A DNA stretch of 64,000 bases, taken from contig NC_087081.1 in NCBI RefSeq assembly GCF_026151205.1, positions 8,117,246 to 8,181,245 of the forward strand, written 5' to 3'. The notes beneath the pieces are model-generated. The model worked only from the letters and a program-made list of their open reading frames with translations, had not been told where the DNA came from and did not search any database. Of this stretch, positions 47,257-60,081 are shown piece after piece; position 1 is the stretch's first letter, and each line of letters opens with the position of its first letter. The stretch is from Bolinopsis microptera (lineage: Eukaryota; Ctenophora; Tentaculata; Lobata; Bolinopsidae). The translations under genes were made by a program, and so were the position numbers.

Positions 47257-50137
47257 CCACTTGCTCCTTCATGAAATAATTCATTATTTATCAAAAAAGT
47301 CACACTTTATGCGGTACACCATGTACACATGACTGTCATAAAGAGGAATAAATAACTTTGCAGAGTATCTAAATATGGTGCCCGCTTTGTCGTTGTTGGG
47401 CAGATGGACTATTACAATGTTTTTATTTATTTAATTACTTCACTTTACTATATGACTGGTTTTAATAATGTTTATTGGTTATTTGAATTTGTAATTTTCA
47501 TATTATTTGCTTATTTGCATGTATAAAATATTTATATCGTAATACGTTTACGTACCGACGACATAATACTATAATAAGCTCAAAATGCATTGTAAAAGAC
47601 AACATCCCTTACAATGACAATGATACAAAACATTACGCTTATTCTGTTATTATTTTGCAAAGATGGAGTTTGAGAAATTGGCGATTGTAATGTAAAAAAT
47701 ACATTTTTCCTATGTAAATTAATATAAATTGAATATTTGATATCTGTGAGCATTTAATTAAATGTGTATTTATTGTCATCAGCAATTGTTGTCAATCACT
47801 TAAAAATAACAATCTAGATCTTCTATAAATCTTAAAATTATTCTTTTACGTTCTCAAGGTTGTTGTTAAGGCGTGACTCCGCACACATTCCTGGACCATT
47901 GAATGACTCCAGGAATTAATGGCCGTATTTCTTCAAAACATGGCGGACCATCTCCAGAACTTTCTGTGCATTTCCCATGTTGCTTAGTGAGTTAGTGTAA
48001 CACACAATGCGTATACCTACTCTTAAAGTCTTAAATAGTTCTATGCTGAATTTGGTCGTTTAGCTGCGATTGTAGACTTTGTCGTTACCGGTTACCTACA
48101 GCAAATGTTTGCAAATGTTTGCAAATGTTTGCATAGTTGTTAAATATTTTACCTTGTCGGGGGTCCATTATGAGTCTGATTTCTTCCATTTTGAGTCTGG
48201 AATTTTTTCTAATAAGAACGCTATCAAATAGTAATGAAATTTGTCTGATACTCCAAAGAACTAGTGGAACTAGGAAGAAGTTACTACATCCCCACATTCC
48301 ACATAAGTAAAGAAAAAATGTTCTTATTGTTGATAACAGTTTCTCAAAACAATAAAATTTGCTCACCATTTGCTTGTCCCCGTCCTTTTTTAATCTCAAT
48401 TACCGTAATAAAACATGTATATTTACACGTGTGGTTTCTCTTCTCTCGCATATGAACATACCTCTTACATTTTCGTGAAGGAACTAAGAAGAAGTTGCTA
48501 CATAATTCGCACATTCCAATACAACAAGAAATGCGGCCGCTTTTATTTTGTGGATGGCCGCTCAGTTTTCCCATCCGTGATGGCGTAGTTTATCATATTC
48601 CATTCGACCTTGGCACTGGGGACCCCAGTATAGCAGTATACTGTTTACAAAGTTATAAGCATGTGGAAATATACGTTCCCGCATTCCACTACTAGAATGT
48701 TCATGTAAATCAGTCAACCTTTAGGTTTATCTACACATTCCTAAATTCCTAAATTCCTAAAACATTAAATTCGATTACGATCGTGATTTTCGTGAAGCTT
48801 TTGTACGTGCTCTCTCAATATTCTGATGTAGAATTAATGAGATTTCCAGTGCATTACAAGTTTTCAGCCACGTAGTCAGGTTTATCCGATCATCCCATAT
48901 CACGATCTAGCCATTATACTTTGTATAGTGGTATGTGATATTTGAATCTGCAGAGTAGACTGTGCTGATCTTCAGGTACACTCCCGTCACCCGCGGTGTT
49001 CATTGTTTTCTTTGCACTGTTGGATTAGCCATGCAGGTTTACAAGGTCGAGAACTTGTAAAATTCACTTAAATGATACATTTTCTAATGTTTGCGGTCGT
49101 GACTGTTTGCTATTTGTGAATGACGAGTGCCCATGCCCATGATGTCCGTGTTTATTCGAGTTTCTCAGAGTGTCCTACAACATTATTCCCATGCACCCCT
49201 CCCCTATTTGCTTAGTTTGAATAATTATTCAACTATTCGCATATTTTTTCGATTTGTCAAAAGCATTTGATTGCGATCGACGCGGATTTGGATTTTAAAA
49301 TCATCTGCAGGCAAAAGAAATGAAATAGGTGTGGAACACCAAACTAAGGAGAGGTTTGAAGGACCAAATAGTGCTCGTTTAAAGATTTATCGACTGCCAG
49401 ACGAGGAGCTACATGTTTAAAACTAGTGATAATGTTTATGTCATTATTCTTAATCTAATCTAATCTACATAACCGAGCAGCTCTCATGCAGAGTGGCGTC
49501 AGAAGGATAAATATTTTGGACAGAAGGATAAAGTTTTTGGAATCTGCTATTCTGCTAACTTCTTCCTAATTTGTAATTCCTATTGCTACATATCGCGGGA
49601 TATCTCTGTATAACCACGTTTTTCCTGTATGTGATTATTTAGAGATATGATACATGTTGCAGTTGCATTACTCAAGAGAGCCACTATAATTTCTTGTAGT
49701 TTTATAGCTGAAACCTTCTCTTACAAATACTACTTTATTGTTCAAAGATCTGAATTTCCAGTGTATATAACTTGAAGTTGATACCGCAATTTTTATATTA
49801 TATAACTATAAGCCGTAGATGTGACACCGTTGTGACTATTTTGTTTGCTGTGCGTTATAGTTATTCGAATTTGTAGCTCAGCCGTAAATTCCATCCATGT
49901 TACAGTCCAGCCATGTAGCCAAGTAATCAAGTAGGGCTGCTGTGACTAAATGATTTAACTTCAAGGAACCAATAAGCTAGACGGGTTCATTACTTGTAGT
50001 GTTATAGTGGTGGAAATGTTCAATTAATACCCTTAAAGAATTAACACTTTAACAGGTATACAGACGGTACAACCCGTATCTACACTCAACCCAATTGAGT
50101 TGGATCATTTCCTGATACGAGATTGGGACGGGTTTAA
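47257..50137. other. No gene seen
   Basis: AT-rich intergenic DNA. It contains one copy of a dispersed repeat (48300-48500, see 51240-51680) and short triplications such as GCAAATGTTT near 48102-48133. No open frame with splice support. Confidence 0.5.
48300..48500. repeat. Dispersed repeat, copy 1 of 3
   Basis: A block with AGTAAAGAAAAAATGTT, TAATCTCAATTACCGTAATAA and GTTTCTCTTCTCTCGCATAT. Diverged copies lie at about 51255-51380 and 51485-51680 in the same orientation. Unknown family. Confidence 0.6.
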
Positions 50138-50430
50138 TAAACAAACAAACAAACAAACAAACAAACAAACAAACAAACAAACAAACAAACAAACAAACAA
50201 ACAAACAAACAAACAAACAAACAAACAAACAAACAAACAAACAAACAAACAAACAAACAAACAAACAAACAAACAAACAAACAAACAAACAAACAAACAA
50301 ACAAACAAACAAACAAACAAACAAACAAACAAACAAACAAACAAACAAACAAACAAACAAACAAACAAACAAACAAACAAACAAACAAACAAACAAACAA
50401 ACAAACAAACAAACAAACAAACAAACAAAC
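50138..50430. repeat. (AAAC)n microsatellite
   Basis: About 73 uninterrupted copies of AAAC. The sequence just upstream (GATTGGGACGGGTTTAATA) suggests the tail of a retroposon, but I cannot identify one. Confidence 0.98.
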
Positions 50431-51239
50431 AGTAGTGGAAAGTATTAAAAGAATGGCCTAATTGTCCATGTAAGTTGAAACATTTCATAAAAAGTAATTA
50501 AGTAGTTGAATTGCTGTATAAGTTGCAAGGTTCCATTTCAGTAAATGGTAAAATTATTATGAGTTATTATGCAGTATCGAGCTTTCAGCTTTTCGTACGT
50601 GTTTATAGAATTAAAAGCGGGTAACACGCGGTTCCCACATATCTGATACTGCCAAGTAGCACTGTGCTATGTTGTGTGATGTGTCCCTTGTTACCTTGAC
50701 TACCCAATTTAGATGCTCCTTGTTTAACACTGATTGGCTACATGCCGTTATTGGCTACGTGCCACCTTATATGCAGCATAAATGGAACTCAATTAGCATT
50801 CTAAATCTATCATCATCATAATCGCCTCCTTCTTGTATATAGTAAGTAGTTATTAATAGCGCTCCTTTTCCACATTTGCTGAGGTGTTATAGCGTGTTTA
50901 CAGCCTGGATCAGACTGAGTAGTACCCAGTTCCAGGCCACTTCCAAACATTTACTCATTTAGTATATCGATTACCTGCCACAGAGTGGTCTGTGCCAGGT
51001 GGAAGGTGACGGTTGCGGTGGAAGAGGCGTAACTGTTACATAATACCTACGTTGCCATGGTCACTACATAATAACTGAGCAATGCTCGTTCTGCTGAGCT
51101 GTTCAGTGTATTTGGGAATGAGTTTTTAGTGGGCCGGCCGACGCAATTCTTTTGTTATTGTTCTTTATAGTACGTTAACTTTAGTTAATTTATAGAAATT
51201 TGTTTTGTTTTGTGTTTTTTCTCCCTTGCGCTTTTTGTG

Positions 51240-51680
51240 TTATAATTTTATCATCAGTATTAAGAAATCATGGTTCTTATTGAACGATTAATACAACATT
51301 GGCTCATAATTTAATCTAGTCACCAGCCCTTTTCTTAATCTCAATTGCCGCAACACGTGTTAGATGGTGTCTCTTTTATTTACACTATTACAGTACGTTT
51401 ACAATAACTTTAGTTAGTCCATACTCTATGCAAATGTTTTGCTTTGTGTTTTTTCTCCTTTTTGTGTTATCATCTTATAATCATCAGTAAAGAAAATATG
51501 TTTTTATGTTTGTTAACAGTGCCTTAAAAAAAATATTTATACCAAACTGACTCATCACTTCATCATTTGGTTGTCCCCAGTCCTTTTTATTAATCTCAAT
51601 TGCCGTAATAAAACCAACTATTATAACACGTGTGAAATGGTGTTTCTCTTCTCTCGTATATGAAAATACCGCTTAAATTT
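51240..51680. repeat. Dispersed repeat, copies 2 and 3 in tandem
   Basis: Two diverged copies of the 48300-48500 block: one at about 51240-51380, one at about 51470-51680. Shared text includes TAATCTCAATTGCCG, ACACGTGT and TTTCTCTTCTCTCGTATATG. Confidence 0.6.
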
Positions 51681-52918
51681 AAAAGTTAACCTAGGTGTCA
51701 GTGCATTTCCAATTAGAAGTGCGGTTACAAAGTATTCTAACACCTTACCTATGAAACTGCTTCTTTTTCGTGAAACTGCATTCTTTTTTCCGGCTTTTTT
51801 TGCTCTAAATCTAGTTTCATTCCCGCACAATTAATCTGCAAATGTGCATGTTTCATGTCACAACCCTGCTGCTTATAGTAGAGATCATTGTTCATTCGAG
51901 ATTAACACATCTCTGTATGAGCCCTCATGGTATTGCTGTACAACAAATCCTTTTTACAGTCTCCATTGCTCAATCGCTGAATAAGTCGTACTGGTAGTGT
52001 TATTGAGTCTTATTTTATGATTCTCTCAAGAAAACTTCCCATTTTTTCTGAGTTGACTCAGTGATGACAATGTTGTATAATGAAGGTAGATAAATTAATC
52101 GCGTCTTACTCATATTCTCAAATTATTTGTTACATGGTCTCCACTGCTTTCTGTTCAGCTCTGTAATTGCGCGTGTAAGCTTGTAAGTAACGTTATTTAA
52201 GATGTGGTTTTATAATCTTTTAGAGACGTATTCCCCAACTTGGCTGGCTGTACACAGCACGGCCTTTCTTTCGCTGTATAATGTGGTAAATCGATATTAT
52301 AAGTGGTTTGGGTCTGCATCTTTTTAGCTGTTCAGATATCTTAATCTCTTGATAAATTGTTCATATATCTTAATAAATTGTTCAAATATCTAAAGATCAA
52401 TTGCAAATTACGTAGGAGAATAAGGTGGAGCCCAAATATTTAAACTTTTAAAATGTGTCAGGCCTGTTTAAACACATGTAATATATGATCGGTTGTCTAG
52501 TATATCGCGGAGCTCTTGAACAGTCAGATATTGTACATGCGCAGATACCACCGTATTAACAATGTGATAAGTATGTTAATTTAACATACTTCTCACATGC
52601 AAACAATTGCAGAAATTGAAATCAGCGAGCAGCTGCAGATATTTTAAATTTCTACATAAACCTTTAAAACTTATTAAATAGTTGAAAAATCATTCCAAGA
52701 TCAGTTTCCAATTCATATCAATCGCCATGCCGCTGTTTTCCGTCCATCTCAGAACAATCGAATAAAAATTAAAATCATTGTCGTATTTCTTCGCGATTTT
52801 GAATTAAAACCAGCAAAATTGCACGACACACATCACAAATATATTATTATATGTATTAAATGTGCCACCCCAATCTTTATAAAAAAATACACAGTCAACT
52901 TAAAATATTGCAGAGCGG

Positions 52919-52921
52919 AGG

Positions 52922-52989
<68 letters not shown>
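52919..52989. repeat. (CT)n microsatellite
   Basis: CT dinucleotide repeat of about 70 bp with one interruption. Confidence 0.97.
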
Positions 52990-52990
<1 letters not shown>

Positions 52991-55615
52991 GAGCTCAAGC
53001 AATGATAAGCTTGCATGTCCGCAGCTGCACTGCACGCTATATCATATGCTCCTTCAGCACTCATCCAGCACTGCATTAGATACAACTAAACATTTTTGCA
53101 AAATCTGCTTTATAAGTTTCTGGGGCAAAATTTGTAGTGTTCGCGATTATTGCGACAAGGAAAAGGCTTTTATCAGGATAAGGAATTGTTGTACGTTTCA
53201 ATGTAACAACACTACTAAAGCACTATTATAGTAGTGTTGAATGTATTAAAATGCTACTATTGACATGCTACCTTGCTTATGTTGGAGATTAGAATGGCCC
53301 CCTCGTGGGAGCTACGTCACAGAGTTCTAAGATAAGCAAACATGAAGTATTGCTTGTTGATCGAGACGGTGAAGCTTGTCGGAATTGTCGGACCGTTTTT
53401 ATTTTATCGGACGTAAATTATTATTTTTTCCCCTGTGATTTTAAGTTTCATGCTTGCCTGGATGCTTTTTCATTCGTTTTCCTGTTAATTTATTTTTTGT
53501 GCGTGATACCTGTTAAAGTGTTAATGATTTAGTAATTTGATATGTCTTCTTAAAATGATTAAGTTTATTCAAACGTGATAATCGGAAAATGATCTTGGAT
53601 TAACATTTTTTCCGTGAATATTTTCAGGGAATTAGTTATCAATATTCCAAACTTATCAGGAATTACAAGATCACTGTTCGTAATACTAATTCAAATAGTT
53701 TTAGATTAGTTTATTTTAGGTTACACCCTCTAACTCTCGCTCTATTAAAGATGCTAAAAAATGTTCCGTATTTGTTGTCCCTATATAACTCTATAAATAA
53801 TCTAATACATACCGTCCCTGATACTCAGTTCATCCTGCAAAGCTAAACAGTCCCTATAGATTAGGAACCTAATAATCTAATAATCGAATAATCTAATACT
53901 CCATCCCGTACAGCTGAGTACATTTACTGTTATATTGAGCTAGTTTTATGAGTTATGAGACACATTTGCTATGTGGTTTGAGCAAAACGTGTTATGTACA
54001 TTAATGCTTGTAGTAACTCTGCTTTATGTTTTTATGTGCATTATCCAATAGGCACTACCACTATTCACTAAGGATACATTTAAGGGTAGACTTCAGGGTT
54101 ACGGTCCCTTAACTTAAAGTCTACCCTATAAAATCTACCTTAAAGTCTACCTCATTGTTCAGGCTTCTTAAGAACTTTGTATGTGAGACTTAATAGTTTA
54201 TACGCCATGTGGTTGAGTAAAAAGCATTATAAAGTACAACACTCTCTTGTGTCTAGCTGCAATAATGTAACACAGCAGTGCTTGCGGTTACTACTTAGGT
54301 TTATTATGTAAGTATGTAAGTATTTATAGTCCCTGCAATTTGCTAGGCTTTTAGTAATCGTTGCGTCTGTAATGTGTTTATTTGTCTTTTTGTGCGTAAA
54401 TCTATTTTTAATTTAGGTAGAAATGATCCTTTTTATGTTGAGTCAGACATTACATTTGTAGTTAGACTTTGAACCAGCTTCTTGGCATAATGCACAAAAA
54501 ACAGTAACTATAGCCATCATTTTTTGGGGGGCTTCCCCCGAGTCATGAGGGTTTTCAAAACCGCGAACTCTGCTGATAAAAAGATAAAGGGAGCAGGGGG
54601 GGGGGGGGGTCTTTCCTGAGAACTTATTTCGAAATCTTCTATTTAGCTGATTCTAAGAGTAGCACTGCAGGTCAGCTTAAATTTCATCAATCTACTTATC
54701 GCAATGCTTTACACAATACAGCTGCAGTAAACCAGCCTTTGCTCCACAACAGTGGTTCAGAGACTAAAGAGTCCAAACATTCCACACTTCTAACAGTGTA
54801 CCTCAAAATATTTGAGTCTACAGATCGGCATTATCATATTATACGGGTAGTTAGTTAACACATGTACAGTGTACACATGAAACATATTGTGTACACCATA
54901 GCTAAATACCTTTAATTTCTAACCTGGATTATATTTGGGCGGTTGCCAGCAGTATATATTCATATATAGTCATATTATAGCTCAGTCTGTTAACTAAAAT
55001 TTGAGGGGCGGCAGTTTTACACAATATATATAATGTACACTACACCATCACAATTCCTGGAATTCATATATACAAACTATCTAAACTGTTTCAACTTTAC
55101 ACAATTTAATAACAATAGAATTCCATTGGCCGTACCCTCTTGTGGTCCCATCCCCTCCGCGCTGCAGTTCTTGCAAAATGTTTGTAAAGGCCAATAACAT
55201 TTTTTACCCTGATCTTATCCCTTCTGTTCAAAGTCTGTATGCAGTACAAGCTTGCTCTTGGCACTTTTAATTTTTCTCAGTTTTGTATAATTCGTATAAA
55301 CTTCAGTTCTGCTTCAATTTCACACGGTGCAGCTATAGCATGTTAATTACTTGATGACGTACATACTGGTAAGATTGAGGTGTACTTAACTACTTAATGA
55401 TCTGGAGACTAGTCAATAGAAACAAAATTGACTGCGATTTCTCGTTTTCGGAATTCGGCTTTGACTGCAAATCATTGGTGGCGGCGTGCACTAGAACTGT
55501 CGTAATAAAATATCAGTTATTATGCGCAGTGCACATAACATCTTGTATAATTCAGAAAACATGACAAGCAGGAGGTCCATATAGTGCCATATTGTCCTCT
55601 TATGGATGACGCTAT

Positions 55616-55760
55616 GCAGAGGACTATTCAGGACCCTATATAGAGGACTATTTAGGACCCTGTATAGAAGACTATTTAGGACCCTGTATAGAGGACTATT
55701 TAGAACCCTATATAGAGGACTATTTAGGACCCTATATAGAGGACTTTAAAGGACTATAAT
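55616..55760. repeat. 24-bp tandem array
   Basis: About six copies of a unit containing GAGGACTATTTAGGACCCTA and TATA. It is bracketed by direct copies of AATTCAGAAAACATGACAAGC at 55551 and 55878. Confidence 0.9.
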
Positions 55761-57317
55761 ATGTAGTTGAGGACTCTATAAAACTGTACGTGACACTACA
55801 AGATTGTGATCAGTACACAAATACAGTGCAATAATATTACAGCACAACTCTGAGACCAGCTGCTATCACACCTTGAATAATTCAGAAAACATGACAAGCA
55901 GCTGCTTGTTTGGAGCTGTTTCTATGTATTCCACTGCTGGCAGGCATTGTGCATATTTTCCAGTGCAATATTTGGCGGTTTTGATCTTGTTGTGTTTCAG
56001 TTTCGTGGTGATGTGCAGATTGTGATTCTGTGACGAGTTACAAGCGTTCTTAGCAGTGTGGTAACGTGTGGAATCATGTTAGTACTTTAGAAGTGTGTAC
56101 TGCTGCAGTTATGGGAATTCTAATCGCACTTCGTCAGCTAAAAATTCAAAGATTTGCCGATCACATTTTTAATTGCTTACGTTTATATTGCACTTTTTAT
56201 TCACTATTCAAATATTTTAGTTGCCGTTGCGTGGACTCATTTTGGTCATGTATTTTTGCTTTGTCTCGGATTGAAACTTTGTACAACTTAATGTTTTTAT
56301 GCTGGCTTATAGCTAAGCTTGTCAATATATACAATAGATCTGTAACATTACTTACTCTCTCACTGTGACACGTACAATTCAATAGATCTGTAACATTTAT
56401 ACTTTTACTGTGCCTCATACAGCTTGTAACAGTAATGTACTTTATAGTGTATAGAGACAGTACTCGATGGTATAGATTTGCTTATCGGCAAACAATAAGT
56501 TAGTAAAGCTTGAAACGTTTCTGTGAGTAAATAATACTTCCTTACGGTTTACCATTCACTTGGAATACAGCTGATGTTTACCATAATACAAGTATAGTTA
56601 ATAGTACCATGACTACCAGAGCATAGAAATAGAATAGCAAGAGTAATAACTATAACTTGCTACTTTTCTAAAAACCATCGTCAAGTAGCTTGAACAATCT
56701 CTACTGCTGTTTACTTCCCTTCACATACAACTTGAAGGCGTCGCACATCTGAATATGTCGTAATAGTGATAACAACAAGTCATGCAGTTTCTTTCTCGAG
56801 CTTTCCCTTGATAAAACGACCATATAACTTTCCCGAGGGAGCCGTCTCATTCCCTCTCAAAACGACCTCTCTATTATAATGTTCATATAACAATGCTGGA
56901 GGTGGAGCTTTAATTAATGGATCCTCGCTTTTTGGTGAACGATCTTTACAGGGTCGCGCGCGGCTTATGTATCTTGTAATATCTTACAACTTTTATGTGC
57001 ACACTTCTTTCCGATTGACCACTATTACTTACTTTATCGATGTTAATTCATCTTTTATATCTAAGACGTCAATGAGCTCATTGTCCATTTAAATTGCGTT
57101 TAAAAGTTGTATCACTATCAGTTCATTGATGATTTTCAAACTTTGCTACTAATAATTATTTTCTAATCATCCCAGACCCAAGTTGATATATTTAAAATCC
57201 GCTCCCGGTTTTGAATTTCTTCGTTTTGGTAACAAGAGCCTGGGTTAGACGGGTTCCTGGTAGTACTTACACAAAATGTTGTATATATTTGCCTAACAAA
57301 CACATATCTTAGTCACT

Positions 57318-60081
57318 ATGTCTGTTCGTTACGCCCCCAACAACATCAAAATCCCCAACGGTTTCCAAAACATCCTAGAGGCTCTTGCCAGAGAGGTCCT
57401 CAGAGACCAGCCTGAAGATATCTTGAAGTACTCCGCAGCCTTCTTCGCCGATAAGATCAGAGTTAGGGATGGTAAGATACTGATCCTTCGTAAATATTTT
57501 TATTATTTTTAATTTATAAATTAAATTCATTGAAGGCCTCACAGAAGGAATTGTAGTCAGAAAAGTTCAAACTCTCCTCGCAACCTAAGATGGCGTTTCT
57601 CTTTTCTTATATGGTTATATATAATACTAATTATAAATAATAGATATATAATATGCTGTGATGTATAATTGATATATGAGATTTTATGCTGATTATTTTA
57701 CAAATTTATGATTTATTTAATTATTCCAGTCTTGACAATGCAAACTTTCTTCACGACGTGAATCCTTCATATTATTACTAATACATATTTTATTGTGCAA
57801 TTTTGGTTCAGTTCAAAAGGTCAAGTTACCAGTATGATTTTCAGATAAGGGCATTGACGAATTCGACATAGGAATCACACCCGTGCCAGCAGCCGAGCCA
57901 GAAAAAGCAGCAGAGCCAGTTGCCGACCTGTCGCCGAACCTGTAGCTGAACCTGTAGCCGAACCTGTAGCTGAGCCAGCAGCTGAGGTAGCAGCAGAACC
58001 AGCAGCAGAGGTTGTAGCAGATGTAGTAGCTGAGCCAGTCGCAGAGGTAGCGCCAGCACCAGCCGAAGAAGCAGCACCTGCTGCAGAAGAGCCGGTCAAA
58101 CCAGCAACTCCAATTGTTCCAGCCCCTCCCTCTGAACCAAAACCCGCATCTAAAGCTTCCGTGAGTTTCTTTTACTTTTATTATGTCTATTTTTAGAGTG
58201 TTTCAGAATAAGAAAATACAATTTTTGTTATAGCTATGCTAACCACACAGCCTTCTCGAGGTTTCGCGCGAAATATAATATTGATCAGAGATTGTTCATT
58301 TAACTAGAATATCACGTCAGTATTCAAAACTTCAAAACGACCAACAGCACGCTTCGAGTCTAAATCATCCTCAAAAGTAGAATAAAATATTTATCTATTT
58401 GATGAAGATAGCGTTTAATTGTTCGAAATGACGATCTGCGAGGACTGATGCAGATCCTTGCACAATTTTAAATCCTGGCTCTTTCGCAAAAATTACCTGT
58501 CGTGCAACGTATAACCAGTTCCAAGAAGGACAAAACATTTTGCATGTGAATTATTTCAGACTTCAGTTTCTCAGCTCTGAAGCTCGTTATAACGTTATAA
58601 AATGCGATGATCACTGATTAGTCGCTGGAGATTTCTATTTAAAATTAGGGGCAGCACACATCCGATCTCTCACTATAGTTAGAAGAGATATAAAAGTTAA
58701 AGAGTCTGAGAGGGCCAGTTAAAGAAGTATTCTTTACTTATTTAGGTTACTTAGGAGAGATTCGTAGACTCCTCTACTGGGTCATCGAAAAGTTCGACTG
58801 CCCTTGCAGTATCGCTGCTGCCTTGTTCATACTCCATTCCAGCAAAGAATTTCCATTAGGGCAGCTGTAACTGCTCACAGGTGGGTTGTCTGGAAACAAT
58901 TTCAGACATTGCACCGTTCTAACTAGTATCAGCCAGACGAACAGGCATTTATTTATCTAAAGAATATAAAGTATAAAATTCGTTACTATAAGTGCAATAT
59001 AAGTGACCAGAAAATTTATTTTTGTAATATAATTTTATTTTAATTTCCCTCCGGTGATTCGCTTGTAAACTACAATTTCCTTGATCCATTTGCTTGTAAA
59101 CATGCTTCGATACGCAGTCCTGATCAGGATTACTATCTCATGTGTAATTAATGATTGAACGAATGTAGAAATTCTAAGATGGCAAGTACGTACGGTACGT
59201 ACCTTTAAAAATAGCTGTACGGTACGTACTTTTAAACTTGGGCTGAAAGGTACAATGCTTGCAATTGCAAAAAGATGCACAAAAAGACGCACAAAAAACC
59301 TCATTAATGTGTGAAACAAACTTTAGAGACTACGATTATCTTATTATATGAATATCTTATTATATGAATAAAAGAAGGCTGAGGCTGAAGCCTCAGCTTG
59401 CTGAAAAACTAGTGTTTATTTACTCCAATAAGCACATTAAAATGTGATACTGATTTTATCTGTCACTGTTCATTTTTATCTCTCACTGTTAATTTACTAT
59501 CTTAATAATTCATGTTCCTCTTCGACTACTACCTCAAATAAAATTATGATAATACTAAAGGAACATTGCAAGTACTCCACTAACTTTGAAAAAAGTTTCA
59601 TTTTTTTCCCAAAAAAGTCTGTACCCTATAGGGCCTGTACGGTACGTACCTTTAAAAGTAGCTGTACCGTACGTACTTAAAGCCCTGTACCGTACGTACT
59701 TGCCATCTTAGTGTAGAATTGCATGAAGATAATGATCTCAAAGATACGTCAACCACTATATTATAATTATCGAAAACGCTCATCAGATAAAACTATAATG
59801 TTTCATTGCGATAAGATTATAGGACGATCTAAAGCAAACACCTTAAATTTAATTCTAAATTAACAACAAAAAACCTGCACGCATTTATTTGACAAGGATC
59901 CCACAACTTTTCTCCTCCGAACTTAATTAAACTCCTCATCAATAAGTTCCTAAGATATCAGACATCAGTCATTGTGAAACGATCAAAGGATGAGCCTTAC
60001 AGTGCAAGTAGTGATCCAAGGGCCAGTCTGGTGGGTATCTTCATATTTTACCCAATCCAACCCCCTCCAACATCTGATTAG
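57318..60081 (+). CDS. Sp17-like RIIa-domain protein with Ala/Glu/Pro repeats, frameshifted
   Basis: Exon 1 (57318-57471) starts MSVRYAPNNIKIPNGFQNIL and contains a whole RIIa dimerisation/docking domain (about residues 11-47: PNGFQNILEALAREVLRDQP, then a helix SAAFFADKI). This is the fold by which PKA regulatory subunits and sperm proteins Sp17, ROPN1 and CABYR bind A-kinase anchoring proteins, usually in cilia and flagella. Exon 2 (57845-58160) continues KGIDEFDIGITPVPAAEPEK and then repeats of AEPV and AEVA type. Its frame breaks near 57926: in the unit GCCGACCTGTCG one A appears to be missing relative to its neighbours (GCCGAACCTGTAG). With that base present, the exon stays open and ends in phase 0. 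A phase-0 exon 3 (59962-60081) reads TSVIVKRSKDEPYSASSDPR and ends in TAG, though a donor at 60031 could lead further. Domain identity is firm; exon 3 is moderate. Confidence 0.8.
58161..59961 (+). other. Intron of the Sp17-like gene
   Basis: Contains a hAT-type MITE (59174-59711). Also contains an antisense stretch at 58766-58890 that has an acceptor-like TTTCCAG and an open frame (SYSCPNGNSLLEWSMNK), without supporting neighbours. Confidence 0.5.
59174..59711. mobile_element. hAT-type MITE rich in GTACGTAC palindromes
   Basis: The terminal repeat CTAAGATGGCAAGTACGTAC has its inverse at the right end. The termini share CTAAGATG and GTACGTAC with the hAT copy at 15932-16578. Flanks TGTAGAAATT and TGTAGAATT are a near-duplicate, compatible with an aged 8-bp target duplication. 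Both ends carry nested CTGTACGGTACGTAC repeats. No transposase. Confidence 0.8.

Larger units (their letters stand above)
51681..57317. other. No gene seen; simple repeats only
   Basis: AT-rich DNA with a (CT)n tract (52919-52989), a poly-G run at about 54596-54609 followed by sequence similar to the end of the MITE at 40462, and a 24-bp array at 55616-55760. No exon with matching phases was found. The 3' end should include the promoter of the Sp17-like gene; TGTATATATT near 57281 lies about 35 bp before the start codon. Confidence 0.45.

Noticed and set aside
50049-50488. FVCL/NKQT repeat proteins
   Set aside because: Pure (AAAC)n microsatellite read in frame.
58766-58890. Antisense exon with SYSCPNGNSLLEWSMNK or MEYEQGSSDTARAVELF
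   Set aside because: Two competing frames, one acceptor-like site, and no partner exon that fits in phase.
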